DNA of 64,000 nt from Erysipelotrichaceae bacterium (GCA_017442805.1 JAFRZA010000020.1:1-64000), one strand, 5' to 3'; counted from the first letter of the stretch, positions 9,750-19,398 are shown. The notes: generated from the letters alone by a model not told the origin. A program made the numbers and translations.

Positions 9750-10646
9750 ATGAATAATGATGAAGTAAGAAAAAGAGTGGATGAGTTATCACGTAATCCC
9801 AATAACAGCCGGGAAGAAGAACAGGAATTAATGGAGAAACTCAGTTTTCTCATTGACGCGGATAAGGACTACCGCGCCGCGGAATATCTGGGCGGCATTT
9901 ACTATGAAAAGAGAATGTATGATCAGGCTCTGAAGTACTATGAACTGGCTGAATCCTACGGCAGCAAGTGGGCCTGGAATGGGTTGGGCTATATCTGGTA
10001 CTACGGCCGCACCGGTCAGGTAGACTATGAAAAAGCCTTCCGCTACTTCAGCAAGATGGTGGAAGACGGGAATTACGGCAGTGACTTTGACCGCATGGAA
10101 GCCCGCTTAAAGATCGCGGACATGTACAAGAACGGTTACTACGTAGAGAAAAACTGGAATAAATACGTCCAGATGATTGAAGAACTCTACGAAGAAGTAA
10201 AAGACAACTACGACACACCCAGACCGGAAGTGTTTACCAGGCTGGCCTACATCAGGACAAAGCAGGGTAGAACTGAAGAGGCTGTGGAATTATATCTTGA
10301 CGCCAAGAGAGAACTGGCTGAACGGGTATCACATAACCGCTTCTTTGGTGACCTCAACAGGATCAACTGGCTGGAAAACGACCTGTACAAACTGATTGAG
10401 TTTGACCAAAATAACTTTGACCTTTATGACTTGTATTATTTATTGAAGGAAGAACACACCGTCAGCTTTATGATTGGCAGCGAGAAACATGAAATAGAGT
10501 CGAAGAAAAACGGCGAGGAAATGAAAATCAGATTAGATGATAAGTGGTATCGCAACATCAACGACTTCTTCTCTCAGGCGGTAATCGATGATTACATCAT
10601 TGAGGCTTACTACTGGGATATCGAGGATTTCAAAATCATCATATAA
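9750..10646 (+). CDS. Sel1/TPR-like repeat protein
   Basis: 298 residues, soluble, rich in aromatic and acidic residues. Residues about 45-175 contain Sel1/TPR-like helix pairs (A-A-E-Y-L-G-G-I-Y-Y-E-K, A-L-K-Y-Y-E-L-A-E, W-N-G-L-G-Y-I-W-Y-Y-G, A-F-R-Y-F-S-K-M). Such repeats usually scaffold protein-protein contacts. The start at 9750 is chosen for GAGAGG seven bases before it; the frame is open back to 9663. Base composition changes within the first 100 bases of the gene from the A+T-rich defence block to the balanced chromosomal background, so this gene sits at the island border. No specific function can be assigned. Confidence 0.72.
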   Translation: MNNDEVRKRVDELSRNPNNSREEEQELMEKLSFLIDADKDYRAAEYLGGIYYEKRMYDQALKYYELAESYGSKWAWNGLGYIWYYGRTGQVDYEKAFRYFSKMVEDGNYGSDFDRMEARLKIADMYKNGYYVEKNWNKYVQMIEELYEEVKDNYDTPRPEVFTRLAYIRTKQGRTEEAVELYLDAKRELAERVSHNRFFGDLNRINWLENDLYKLIEFDQNNFDLYDLYYLLKEEHTVSFMIGSEKHEIESKKNGEEMKIRLDDKWYRNINDFFSQAVIDDYIIEAYYWDIEDFKIII

Positions 10647-10928
10647 ATACCGAAAAGCTTAACATAAGACAGGTTATGTGAAGCAACATCACCCATATTA
10701 GGGGCATAGTACATAGTGAATATTGTCGGAAGGAATATAGCTGAAACGGATTCTTTCTTTTCCTGACTTAAATAAACAAAATAAGATATACATTCCCGGA
10801 TTGCTCGAACTGGTTTTCAGCAACCGTTTTTAACATAAACAGCTGATAAATGGAATGTCTGGTTGGTGGAATCAGACATTCTTTCTTTTTACAATTATGT
10901 TAATAACAGTTGCGAAGGTGAGAGAAGT
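10647..10928. other. Intergenic region between the Sel1-like and acyltransferase genes
   Basis: 282 bases without a convincing gene. It holds a weak hairpin near 10798-10832 (GATTGCT ... AGCAAC followed by a T-run) and a stronger one at 10853-10890. I see no tRNA and no known riboswitch signature. Confidence 0.5.
10853..10890 (+). terminator. Terminator-like hairpin before the acyltransferase gene
   Basis: GAATGTCTG (10853-10861) pairs perfectly with CAGACATTC (10873-10881) and is followed by TTTCTTTTT. It lies 38 bases upstream of the acyltransferase start, so it either ends upstream transcription or acts as an attenuator. Confidence 0.6.
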
Positions 10929-12002
10929 ATGAGAAAACATTATTTGGATAACATTCGCTGGAATGTGGGAGTTCTGGTAGTAATATATCATGTGTTTTAC
11001 ATGTATAACGCCCAGGGAATCGCCGGCGGCTTAGGCCCGGTAGCGGATCTGAAGGTTCAGTATCAGGATCTGTTCATGTATGCCGTTTATCCCTGGCTGA
11101 TGCCGGTCCTGTTTGTTGTTTCCGGTATCAGTTCCAGACTGTACCTTGAAAAGCATACGGATAAGGAATTTATCAGAAACAGAACGGTCAGACTGCTTGT
11201 ACCGTCAACGATAGGTTTGTTTGTGTTCCAGTTTATTCAGGGATACATAAGTATGAATCTGACTTCCGGCTGGGACATGGTGGCAGATGCTCCCGTTGTT
11301 GTAAAGTATCTGGTCATGGCCTTAAGCGGAATAGGCGTACTGTGGTATATGCAGATACTGTGGCTGTTTACTATCATGCTGACCTGGATAAGAAAAGCAG
11401 AAAAGGACAGAGGATACAGCCTAGGCAGAAAGGTGAATCTGATCATTCTCCTTGCGATGACACCGCTGATCTGGCTGTCTGCGCAGAGCGGTAACACCCC
11501 GGTGATCGTCGTTTACCGTTTCGGTCTGTACAGCACGATGTTCTTTCTTGGCTACTATGTCTTCTCACATGATGAAGTCATTGAAGAGCTGAAGAAGCAT
11601 TTCCTGTGGCTATTGGCAGGTGCAACCATTCTGGGGATTGCTTTCTGTGCCGTTTACTTTGGCAAGAACATCTGTGATGCACCGATAAACAGAAGCGTTC
11701 TGTTTACCAGCTATTGCTGGATAGGATCTCTGGCGTATCTGGGCGGGATGGCCAGATATTGCGACTTTGAGACTGCCTTTACCAGGTGGATGAGTAAACA
11801 CAGCTTCGGATTATATGTGTTCCATTATTTGGGAATATCAGCAGTTGCCCTGTATGTCGGTCAAGACAGGCTGTTGCCGGCTTTATGGATCTATGTGCTC
11901 AGCCTTATCGCCGGATTTGCGGCAGGATATTTACTGGAAGCAGTAATATCACACATACCTTTTATTAGATGGGCGGTATTGGGTATAAAAAAGAAAGGAT
12001 GA
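10929..12002 (+). CDS. Membrane acyltransferase, acyltransferase-3 family
   Basis: 357 residues with about ten hydrophobic helices. The N-terminus (RKHYLDNIRW...VIYHV) carries the acyltransferase-3 pattern with a histidine in the first transmembrane helix, and an R-x-x-R-L-x-x-P motif (NRTVRLLVPS) follows helix 3. These enzymes O-acylate extracellular sugars or lipids using a cytoplasmic acyl donor. The start at 10929 has AAGGTGAG seven bases upstream. The stop overlaps the ribosome site of the downstream XRE-AbrB regulator, so the two genes form a tight pair, and the regulator may control the operon. The substrate is unknown. A second acyltransferase-3 gene lies at 60943-61971. Confidence 0.82.
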   Translation: MRKHYLDNIRWNVGVLVVIYHVFYMYNAQGIAGGLGPVADLKVQYQDLFMYAVYPWLMPVLFVVSGISSRLYLEKHTDKEFIRNRTVRLLVPSTIGLFVFQFIQGYISMNLTSGWDMVADAPVVVKYLVMALSGIGVLWYMQILWLFTIMLTWIRKAEKDRGYSLGRKVNLIILLAMTPLIWLSAQSGNTPVIVVYRFGLYSTMFFLGYYVFSHDEVIEELKKHFLWLLAGATILGIAFCAVYFGKNICDAPINRSVLFTSYCWIGSLAYLGGMARYCDFETAFTRWMSKHSFGLYVFHYLGISAVALYVGQDRLLPALWIYVLSLIAGFAAGYLLEAVISHIPFIRWAVLGIKKKG

Positions 12003-12007
12003 TAATT

Positions 12008-12439
12008 ATGTTCAAGGACAATCTGGTTCAGTTAAGGAAAATGAAATCACTGACACAGGAAGATATTGCCGACATGGTCGGGGTATCAAGGCAGTCAGTT
12101 GCAAAATGGGAATCCGGTGAAAGCATTCCGGATCTGGAAAAGAGCAGAATGCTGGCGAGGGCACTTGGCGTTTCCCTGGATGAACTGGTAAATCATCAGC
12201 AAAGTGAAGACATGGGTTTTGGTGTCCCTCCAAAAGGCAAATATCTTTTCGGAGTAGTAACCGTAGGAGATAAGGGGCAGATCGTCATACCTGCGAAAGC
12301 GAGGAAAGTGTTTGATATAAAAGCCGGAGACCAGCTTGTTGTGTTAGGCGATGACGCTCAGGGTATGGCTATCATGAAGGCCCAGGGGTTCTTAGCTATG
12401 GCAGAAACCATAAAAGATATTATGAGCAGTAAACAGTAA
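12008..12439 (+). CDS. XRE helix-turn-helix regulator fused to an AbrB/SpoVT domain
   Basis: 143-residue transcription factor. Residues 1-60 form an XRE/Cro HTH (LTQEDIADMVGVSRQSVAKWESG). Residues about 75-125 match the SpoVT/AbrB swapped-hairpin fold (VTVGDKGQIVIPAKARKVF...AGDQLVVL). The start is set at 12008 with GAAAGGA eight bases upstream; an in-frame ATG at 11999 overlaps the acyltransferase stop but has no space for a ribosome site. Fusing two DNA-binding folds in a protein this small is uncommon but occurs in Firmicutes. It is co-transcribed with the acyltransferase. Confidence 0.83.
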   Translation: MFKDNLVQLRKMKSLTQEDIADMVGVSRQSVAKWESGESIPDLEKSRMLARALGVSLDELVNHQQSEDMGFGVPPKGKYLFGVVTVGDKGQIVIPAKARKVFDIKAGDQLVVLGDDAQGMAIMKAQGFLAMAETIKDIMSSKQ

Positions 12440-12581
12440 GAAAATAACGAAGTGTTATACGAATAATTCCATAAGGCAGATTATGCGTAGATAGACCTGG
12501 AAATAATTGGCTAAATTCTAATACGTGTTGTTATTGAAAACCATTGCTATAAAAGCATATTTAGCCATTTAGACAACACAA

Positions 12582-12604
12582 GCAACTCCAAGTGAGTTGT
12601 TTTT
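12582..12604 (+). terminator. Rho-independent terminator
   Basis: CAACTC (12583-12588) pairs with GAGTTG (12594-12599) and is followed by TTTTT. It lies 143 bases after the XRE-AbrB gene, at the junction with the decayed gene and the defence block. Confidence 0.55.
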
Positions 12605-12649
12605 ATTTGTTTAGGGGCTTACAATTTCATTAGGAAAGAGCGAATCATA

Positions 12650-13642
12650 ATGACAGATATAAACGATTTGAGTAATAAGGACTTGCTTAAGCTGGTTCTG
12701 TAGCGCCCCGTAAAAGATAAGGATTATCACAAGGCTGTAAGCGCCTTGACCTAGCTTGATGTCGAGAGCGAGGCACCGACGCTCTGGAGTTATATGAGAA
12801 ATGGTGCGACGAGCATGCACATAGGCATTTCGTCTTCCCGGCAACTTACCTTAATGGGCGGGATAGTTACGGATACAAAGAGAACAAGGCGACTATTCTT
12901 ACTGACCTCGACATTAAGAATAACGAGGAAGTGGATAAGATGTTATTCGAATGCCGTCGAAGCCCCCATATAAGGAACTCCGGTAAGATGGACTACGAGA
13001 CATTCAAGCTGCTTCAGCGGACAGATAATCTTACCATTAACAACTTTAACAGTTTCCACTCAGAACTCCAACAGAGACTTATAACGGACGTCCGTTCGGT
13101 ATCCTCGAAGTATTTGCCTTTATATGTTCAGACGTTCGCCTTCATCAAAAAACTGGCAGACCAAGCACAGTATATATCCGACGACCAAGGATAACGCCGA
13201 GTCCATACTCCGCCAGCTTGTGAAGTTCAATACTCTAAGCGGGAGAGAACACCAGGAAAGGAAGGTAGACCTGCCGTGTCCCAGCAGGAAGCGGATACTA
13301 GATGCCAAGAAGCAGGTTCGGATGGTTCGGCTCAATACCGACTTAAAGGTTCCTTATGAAGGAGACAGTGAACAGGTTGAAGTCTTCGCGAATAAACGCG
13401 CATTCTTTAACCATCTCGGCGCTATCAGACTGAACCAGATCGTCAAGGACAACCATTTCTATTACAAGGGCCAGCATAAACGCGAGAAAATCGACAGGCT
13501 GCTAAAACTACCATATACCGATACTATCATCGCCGCAGAACTTCAACTTTGCCTGAACATGTCGGTTGCTGAATATAACGCCACCATCAAGGAAGCAAGG
13601 CAGGCACATTATAAAAAGAGAGGAAGGCTGAAGAAGAATTAG
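12650..13642 (+). pseudogene. Decayed gene of unknown function (two stops, two frameshifts)
   Basis: An ATG at 12650 with AGGAAAGAG upstream opens a frame that meets TAG at 12701 and TAG at 12752. Protein-like sequence then continues in a different frame from about 12775 to 13192 (L-Y-E-K-W-C-D-E-H...LTDLDIKNNEEVDKML) and returns to the first frame from about 13185 to the stop at 13642 (ending A-R-Q-A-H-Y-K-K-R-G-R). Joined, it would be a protein of about 330 residues, hydrophilic, with no membrane segment and a basic C-terminus. I do not recognise the family. Its codon choice is unlike both the A+T-rich defence genes and the chromosomal neighbours, so it probably arrived separately. Confidence 0.7.
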
Positions 13643-13706
13643 AAGGCTGTATGTGATATATTGATAGTATAAACAACAATTACAATCTAATGACCAGGTG
13701 AACGAA

Positions 13707-14096
13707 ATGAATATTAATGGGTTTATCAGAAAAATCTGCGCAGACAATAAGACGAGTATACACAGATTGGGAGCCGGAATTGGCTTAACCAGCGGCGGGA
13801 TGTATAACCTTTCACATTCAAACGGAATGAGCCTCAAGACATTAAGTCGCATCTGCGAATTCTTTGATTACGAGCTCGTCGTAAGACCTAAAAGCGATGC
13901 GGACAGAGAGGCGAAAATTATCATTTTGGAAAGTGAACAATCAAAAGATATCAATGGCAGTCTGATTGTGAAGGATGATGAATTCCAGCGTTCACAGCGC
14001 TCGACTGAAAAGGACGAAATGCTGAAATTGTTTGAATCACTTACCGAAGAACAGCAAGCGGCGATTCTTGTGACCATAAAAGCAATGCTGAAATAG
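13707..14096 (+). CDS. Small HTH (XRE-like) protein, possible controller of the restriction operon
   Basis: 129 residues. The N-terminal 55 residues resemble a divergent XRE helix-turn-helix (GFIRKICADNKTSIHRLGAG...MSLKTLSRICEFFDYEL). The rest is acidic and helical, ending EEQQAAILVTIKAMLK. The start at 13707 has AGGTGA five bases upstream; the GTG at 13698 is less likely. It lies 55 bases before hsdR in the same direction, the usual position for a controller (C) protein or antitoxin-like regulator of a restriction system. That role is inferred from position only. Confidence 0.72.
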   Translation: MNINGFIRKICADNKTSIHRLGAGIGLTSGGMYNLSHSNGMSLKTLSRICEFFDYELVVRPKSDADREAKIIILESEQSKDINGSLIVKDDEFQRSQRSTEKDEMLKLFESLTEEQQAAILVTIKAMLK

Positions 14097-14151
14097 TGGC
14101 AATTAGAAGGAAAACTGATAAGTAGAATACACTGATTAAAGGAGATTGTCT

Positions 14152-17100
14152 ATGAGTGAGATGAATAGATTTGATACTCTTAGATTTAATGAAGATACCC
14201 GTGTAAAGTTCCCGGCTTCTGTTCATTTTCTTCGGCTTGGTTATGAATATCAGCCACTGAGAAAAGGCGAGATCGATTTTGAAACAAAGGTGTTTATCAA
14301 CAGATTCAAGCCGAGTTTATCCAGGATTAATTCTAAGGATTACACCGATTCGGAAATCGCTTCAATTTTATCTGACATAGCCGTAGCAATTAAGGCAAAC
14401 GACTTGGGAAGAACCTTTTATAATTGGTTGATTAACCCTCAAGATAGACCAAAACTGATTGATTTCGACAACATCGAAAACAATGATTTTTCCATAGTTG
14501 ATGAGCTGCCGTTTTCGCCGAAAGAAAAGACAGAAGAAGGCTCTTTCCGGCCGGATATCAATGTTCTTATTAACGGGATCCCGCTCGCTTTCCTGGAGGT
14601 AAAGAAACCGAACAACGAAGGCGGCATTCAGAAAGAATTCAACCGCATGATCAACCAGCGCCTTGTTAATGACGACTTCAAGAAGTTCTTTAATCTGCTT
14701 CAGATCGTCTCATTTTCAAATAATATGGAGTATGAAGACGATGATAGTTCAGACGCCGAGGATGTAAAGGTTGGCTCGTTCTATACCACTCCAAACGGCA
14801 CCAACACCACCTTCTCATTCTTCAGAGAAGACGACAAAGAACACATCACAAACCATGTATATAAAGAGGTGACGCGCGAACAGATTGAAGAGATTCTGAG
14901 AGAAGAAAACTACGATGTTTCGGAAATTGATTCTCCGGAGTTTCAAACAAACCTTGACCCGTTTTCACCGTGTAATAAATTCATCACCTCTATATTTGAT
15001 CATGAGAGGCTCTTGTATTTTCTCAGATACGGTATTATGTATCTCACAGAGAATAAGAAGAGAGTTGACCAGTTGACAAACAAGGTTGAGGAAATACCAG
15101 TTCCGCAAAAGCATATCATGCGCTATCCTCAGTTCTTTGCGACAAGAAGAATTGTCGACAGGCTGGATAACGGTGGCAGAGGCGGAATCATTTGGCATAC
15201 ACAGGGCTCTGGTAAAACCGCTCTGGCTGCTTTCTCGGTGCGTATTTTAAGGGACTATTACTCTAAAAAAGGCGTTACCGCAAAAGTGTTCTTTATTGTC
15301 GACAGGCTTGATCTGAGCAGACAGGCGAGTGACGAATTTGCGATGCGAAACCTTAGTGTGGTTAATTGCCAGACAAAAGACGAACTCGGGAAAGAACTTG
15401 CTAAGACGACCTCTACTCCGAAGAATGACGCAATCGGAGAGATCTGTGTGGTCAACATTCAGCGAATCGATCCCGAGAGAATGCCACAGGTAAAGAACGA
15501 TTACGACGTTAAAGTTCAGCGGATATTCTTCATTGATGAAGCCCATCGTTCATATGCAAAAAGCACAGGAGAATTCTACAAGAACTTAATGACCTGCGAT
15601 ACTGATGGTGTCTACATCGCGATGACGGGCACACCGCTTCTTACCAAGAGTCAGAGATCAAATTTAAGGTTCGGGGACTACATCCACAAATATTTCTACG
15701 ACAAGTCTATCGCAGATGGTTATACTCTCCGCATCAAAAAGGAAGAGATCGAGACAGTTGCTAAAGAGGAAATCAGGGCAAACCTTGATATAGAAAAACA
15801 GAACATTGATCAGGACGACGTATATGAGTCGAACGATTTTGTTAACTGTGTGTCCAAGTATATCGAGAAGGATTTTAAGTTCTTCAGACTTGAAAACACT
15901 GATAATACCATTGGAGGAATGATCGTTTGCCGGTCGAATCAGCAGGCAAAACTGATTCATAATTGGTTTGAAGAGAATTCCTCATTAAAGACCGGATTGG
16001 TTTTGAGTGATGCGGGAAATCCGGCTCAGGACGCCATCAATAAAACAAACCAGGAAGACTTTAAGAAGAACGGGACGCCCGATATGCTGGTCGTTCATTT
16101 CATGCTCACTACTGGTTATGATGTCAGCAGATTGAAAAAGATGTATTTGCTGAGGGCGCCAAAAGCGCATTCATTATTACAGACGATCTCGCGCGTCAAC
16201 AGGCCTTATAAAAACAGAGAAACAGGCAAGACATACAAATATGGCTATATCGTCGACTTCGTTGATATTGAAGAGGAGTATAACAACTCGTTACAGGCCT
16301 ATATAAAGGAACTGGAAGAGGACTCGAATATTGACGGAGATGATAACTACACGCTTGTCGGCTTGGTAATCGATAAAGAGGACATTCAAAAGAAGTTCCT
16401 TACGTTTAAAGAGGAGTTGTCGAAACTGCCGGTAAAGACCGACAATCTGGAGGAGTTCTCGCAGAGCCTGGCTTATTTGAATAAGGACGCATTGCTTAAG
16501 ATAAGAAAGGTCCTGAATGGAATCAAGGAATGCAGGATCGAATTCGAGTTATCGAGAGCAGAGGAATACGCCAAACAGATTGATAAAGACAAATTATCCA
16601 AGCTTCTTAATACACTGAAACTCAGAATCAACTTGCTGAACTTACAGACAAGAACGCTTGATACATTATCGATTCTGAATAATAAGGAAGTCATGGAAGT
16701 CCTGTATGAGTTCTTCAAGGTTAAAACTTACATTCTGAATCTGTCCGATTTCGACGCTTCGAGTGAAGAGGTGACCGAACTTCAGAAGATTATAGAGAAG
16801 TTACAGACTGAGATTTCAAGGAATAGAAATAGAAACGACATCAGAGTCAGGAATCTTGAAGAATTGCTCAAGGAAGTCTTTGAAAGGATGTCGATTGACA
16901 ATATCGCTGAATTGACCGGCGAAATCAAAAAGGCGGTTGAAGAAGCAAAGGCAATCAACGAGGAGAACGAAAGACTTGCTGAAACCTATGGCGGACACTA
17001 TTCGTTTGTGAAAACCTATACTGAAGCAGTATTGAAATACAATGTAGATAGATCCGACCTTGAGCAACTGCTAATTGCTGTGTATGGCTATTTGCAGGAC

Positions 17101-17268
17101 AAGATGAAGGGCGATACTATTACGATTCAGGGGAAGAGCAACTTCGTTAAAGCAATACAAAAGGAGATCACACCTGCTCTATTCATGGCTGGCCTTTATG
17201 GCAAGGTGAAAAACGATCTTAGCGACATCATTGGTGATTTATATACCAACATTCAGTTATTCATGTAG
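14152..17268 (+). CDS. hsdR: Type I restriction enzyme, R subunit
   Basis: 1038-residue ATP-dependent translocase/endonuclease of a type I restriction system. The N-terminal nuclease site is D135 (FRPD) and E149-x-K151 (FLEVKK). The SF2 motor has Walker A TQGSGKT (K355), FIDEAHRSY as motif II, MTGTP as motif III and later R-V-N-R-P as motif VI. The C-terminal third is helical and highly charged, as expected for the part that docks on HsdM/HsdS. The start is set at 14152 with AAAGGAGA upstream. hsdM follows after 9 bases. All motor and nuclease residues are present, so the subunit looks functional. Confidence 0.93.
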   Translation: MSEMNRFDTLRFNEDTRVKFPASVHFLRLGYEYQPLRKGEIDFETKVFINRFKPSLSRINSKDYTDSEIASILSDIAVAIKANDLGRTFYNWLINPQDRPKLIDFDNIENNDFSIVDELPFSPKEKTEEGSFRPDINVLINGIPLAFLEVKKPNNEGGIQKEFNRMINQRLVNDDFKKFFNLLQIVSFSNNMEYEDDDSSDAEDVKVGSFYTTPNGTNTTFSFFREDDKEHITNHVYKEVTREQIEEILREENYDVSEIDSPEFQTNLDPFSPCNKFITSIFDHERLLYFLRYGIMYLTENKKRVDQLTNKVEEIPVPQKHIMRYPQFFATRRIVDRLDNGGRGGIIWHTQGSGKTALAAFSVRILRDYYSKKGVTAKVFFIVDRLDLSRQASDEFAMRNLSVVNCQTKDELGKELAKTTSTPKNDAIGEICVVNIQRIDPERMPQVKNDYDVKVQRIFFIDEAHRSYAKSTGEFYKNLMTCDTDGVYIAMTGTPLLTKSQRSNLRFGDYIHKYFYDKSIADGYTLRIKKEEIETVAKEEIRANLDIEKQNIDQDDVYESNDFVNCVSKYIEKDFKFFRLENTDNTIGGMIVCRSNQQAKLIHNWFEENSSLKTGLVLSDAGNPAQDAINKTNQEDFKKNGTPDMLVVHFMLTTGYDVSRLKKMYLLRAPKAHSLLQTISRVNRPYKNRETGKTYKYGYIVDFVDIEEEYNNSLQAYIKELEEDSNIDGDDNYTLVGLVIDKEDIQKKFLTFKEELSKLPVKTDNLEEFSQSLAYLNKDALLKIRKVLNGIKECRIEFELSRAEEYAKQIDKDKLSKLLNTLKLRINLLNLQTRTLDTLSILNNKEVMEVLYEFFKVKTYILNLSDFDASSEEVTELQKIIEKLQTEISRNRNRNDIRVRNLEELLKEVFERMSIDNIAELTGEIKKAVEEAKAINEENERLAETYGGHYSFVKTYTEAVLKYNVDRSDLEQLLIAVYGYLQDKMKGDTITIQGKSNFVKAIQKEITPALFMAGLYGKVKNDLSDIIGDLYTNIQLFM

Positions 17269-17277
17269 GAGGATATT

Positions 17278-18951
17278 ATGGCAGATATTGTTCAACTCGA
17301 AAGAGATATTAAAGAAATTATCGATGAGCTTAAGGGTATTTGTCAGACCGCTGGTTTGACCGGTTCGGCAGCAGAAGAAGTTGTTATTACATCAACTTTC
17401 CTCTATAAGTTTTTGAACGATAAGTTCATGTGGAATCTTGATAAGCTCGCAGAGAAATACAAGATGACGCGTGAGGAACTTCTTAATGATAATGATGCGC
17501 TAGACTCTTTCTATCACACCTATGCTGAGGATGTGGCCTTTACGAAGGAAGACACAATAACATATCTCGCTACAAAAGTTAATGAACAGAGATTCTATGA
17601 AGTATTTGATAACGCCCTGGAGCGCATTTCAAACAACCCCAGAAACGAAGTGTTCTCCGTTGAGACTGCAGACGGGGGGAGAAAGCCTCTCTTTACCAGA
17701 ATCACGGAGAATGTTGAAGCGAGCAAACGTAATAATTTTGCTGTCTCCCTCTTTGGCGTCATTTCCAAGAAAAAGTTTGACTTTGGCGATGCTTTTGAAA
17801 ACAACTTTGACTTCTATTCGACGATCTTCGAGTATCTGATAAAAGACTACAATGTTGCCAGCGGAACCTATGCCGAATACTTCACCCCGCAGGCTGTTTC
17901 TTCGATTATTGCCAAGATACTTGTCCGTATGAGTCCGATCAGAGACACGCTATATGAAGTATACGACCCTTCAGCTGGTTCTGGTTCACTGGTTCTTCAT
18001 CTTGCCAATGAACTTGGCGATGGTTCCTTTGGAAACAAAGCCAGGGTATACACTCAGGACATTTCTCAGAAGTCAACGCGATTTCTCAGAATCAACATGC
18101 TGTTAAATGGACTCACGGAATCTCTTGAAAACATTATCGAGGGCGATACATTAGTTTCACCAGCGCATTTTGAAGAGAAGGATAATCCTAATTCCGGATT
18201 AAAGCATTTTGATTTCATTACATCTAATCCGCCCTTCAAGATGGACTTCTCTTCAACTCGGGACATAATTGCGACCAAATGGTCTGGTTCAGATAGATTC
18301 AAACAAGGTGTTCCGAATATCCCGGCAAACAAGAAGGAATCAATGGCCATCTACCTTCTGTTCATTCAGCATATTCTTTATTCCTTGAAAGATGAAGGAA
18401 AGGCGGCAATAGTTGTTCCAACAGGTTTTTTGACTGCGAAAAAAGGTATTGAGCCAAAAATCAGAAAAGCAATTATCGATAATCAGTGGTTGAAAGGCGT
18501 TATCTCGATGCCGTCAAACATCTTTGCCAATACAGGCACCAATGTGTCGGTTTTATTCATCGATAAAGGGAACAAAGTTATTGATGGTGACGAAGATTCT
18601 GGCAAGGTGATACTAATTGATGCCTCAAAACTAGGTGAGAAAATCAAAGACGGAAAAAACCAGAGGACTGTCTTACGCAAGGGGGAAATTGAGAAAATCG
18701 AAAACACATTTATTGAAAGAAAAGAAAATGACGATTTCTCTGTATTGGTAACATACGACCAAATACAAGAGAAAGGTTATTCTTTCTCTGCTGGTCAGTA
18801 TTTTGAAGTCAAGATTGAATATGTAGATATCAGTGCGGATGAGTTTCAGAAGCGTATGGATACATATATGAGTTTACTCTCCCAGCAGTTCCAAAAAGGA
18901 AAAGAACTGGAAGATAGCATTATGAAACAGATGGGCGGTCTGAAGTTATGA
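17278..18951 (+). CDS. hsdM: Type I restriction enzyme, M subunit (N6-adenine DNA methyltransferase)
   Basis: 557-residue N6-adenine methyltransferase that modifies the site chosen by HsdS. The helical N-terminal domain is followed by the SAM-binding motif DPSAGSGS (230-237) and catalytic NPPF (317-320). GAGGATATT gives a strong ribosome site. The 3' end overlaps the next small gene by 4 bases (ATGA). Both catalytic motifs are intact. Confidence 0.94.
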   Translation: MADIVQLERDIKEIIDELKGICQTAGLTGSAAEEVVITSTFLYKFLNDKFMWNLDKLAEKYKMTREELLNDNDALDSFYHTYAEDVAFTKEDTITYLATKVNEQRFYEVFDNALERISNNPRNEVFSVETADGGRKPLFTRITENVEASKRNNFAVSLFGVISKKKFDFGDAFENNFDFYSTIFEYLIKDYNVASGTYAEYFTPQAVSSIIAKILVRMSPIRDTLYEVYDPSAGSGSLVLHLANELGDGSFGNKARVYTQDISQKSTRFLRINMLLNGLTESLENIIEGDTLVSPAHFEEKDNPNSGLKHFDFITSNPPFKMDFSSTRDIIATKWSGSDRFKQGVPNIPANKKESMAIYLLFIQHILYSLKDEGKAAIVVPTGFLTAKKGIEPKIRKAIIDNQWLKGVISMPSNIFANTGTNVSVLFIDKGNKVIDGDEDSGKVILIDASKLGEKIKDGKNQRTVLRKGEIEKIENTFIERKENDDFSVLVTYDQIQEKGYSFSAGQYFEVKIEYVDISADEFQKRMDTYMSLLSQQFQKGKELEDSIMKQMGGLKL

Positions 18952-19382
18952 GAACAATTTCCCTTCGCTATACTGATAAGTTTGCACCGCAGAATGGCAC
19001 GATTCAGGCACATCAAAGTATATTGGATGAAAAAGGATATGTTTGGTATGGGAAAATGGGAAATCCCATTTCTGCGAAGGTCGCTGAAATGATATTACAG
19101 AATGATGATCCGCGTTTTCTTTTGATTCATAGCGGATATGCAGAAAGATATTGGATGCATATTGATGCCATTTCTCGTGAAAAGCCTGCTGATGACGAGT
19201 TTCCAGCATATTATCGTGAAATCGCTAATAACTTTAAGACCTGGTTTCGGGTCGTAAAGATAGAAATTGCTGAAAGAGATGTTGTTGGAAAATGTAGAGT
19301 GGTATCTTCAGGAGCACCGTTATCTGAAGCGTCAAGACACAGTATAAGTCCGTATTTCATTATAGATTGCATTGTGAGTTAG
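18948..19382 (+). CDS. Small PUA/EVE-like protein between hsdM and hsdS
   Basis: 144 residues, no membrane segment. It starts within the hsdM stop (ATGA overlap), so it is translationally coupled, and hsdS follows after 16 bases. The pattern Y-V-W-Y-G-K-M-G...F-L-L-I-H-S-G-Y-A-E-R-Y-W-M-H-I-D-A-I...P-A-Y-Y...W-F-R-V-V-K-I...S-P-Y-F-I-I is reminiscent of PUA/EVE-type beta-barrels, which read modified bases. That assignment is my inference from pattern and needs a structure prediction. The lodged position inside an hsd operon suggests a role in site recognition, in tuning the enzyme, or as an antirestriction or modified-phage-DNA sensor. Confidence 0.75.
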   Translation: MRTISLRYTDKFAPQNGTIQAHQSILDEKGYVWYGKMGNPISAKVAEMILQNDDPRFLLIHSGYAERYWMHIDAISREKPADDEFPAYYREIANNFKTWFRVVKIEIAERDVVGKCRVVSSGAPLSEASRHSISPYFIIDCIVS

Positions 19383-19398
19383 AAAGGAGGAAGAAAAA

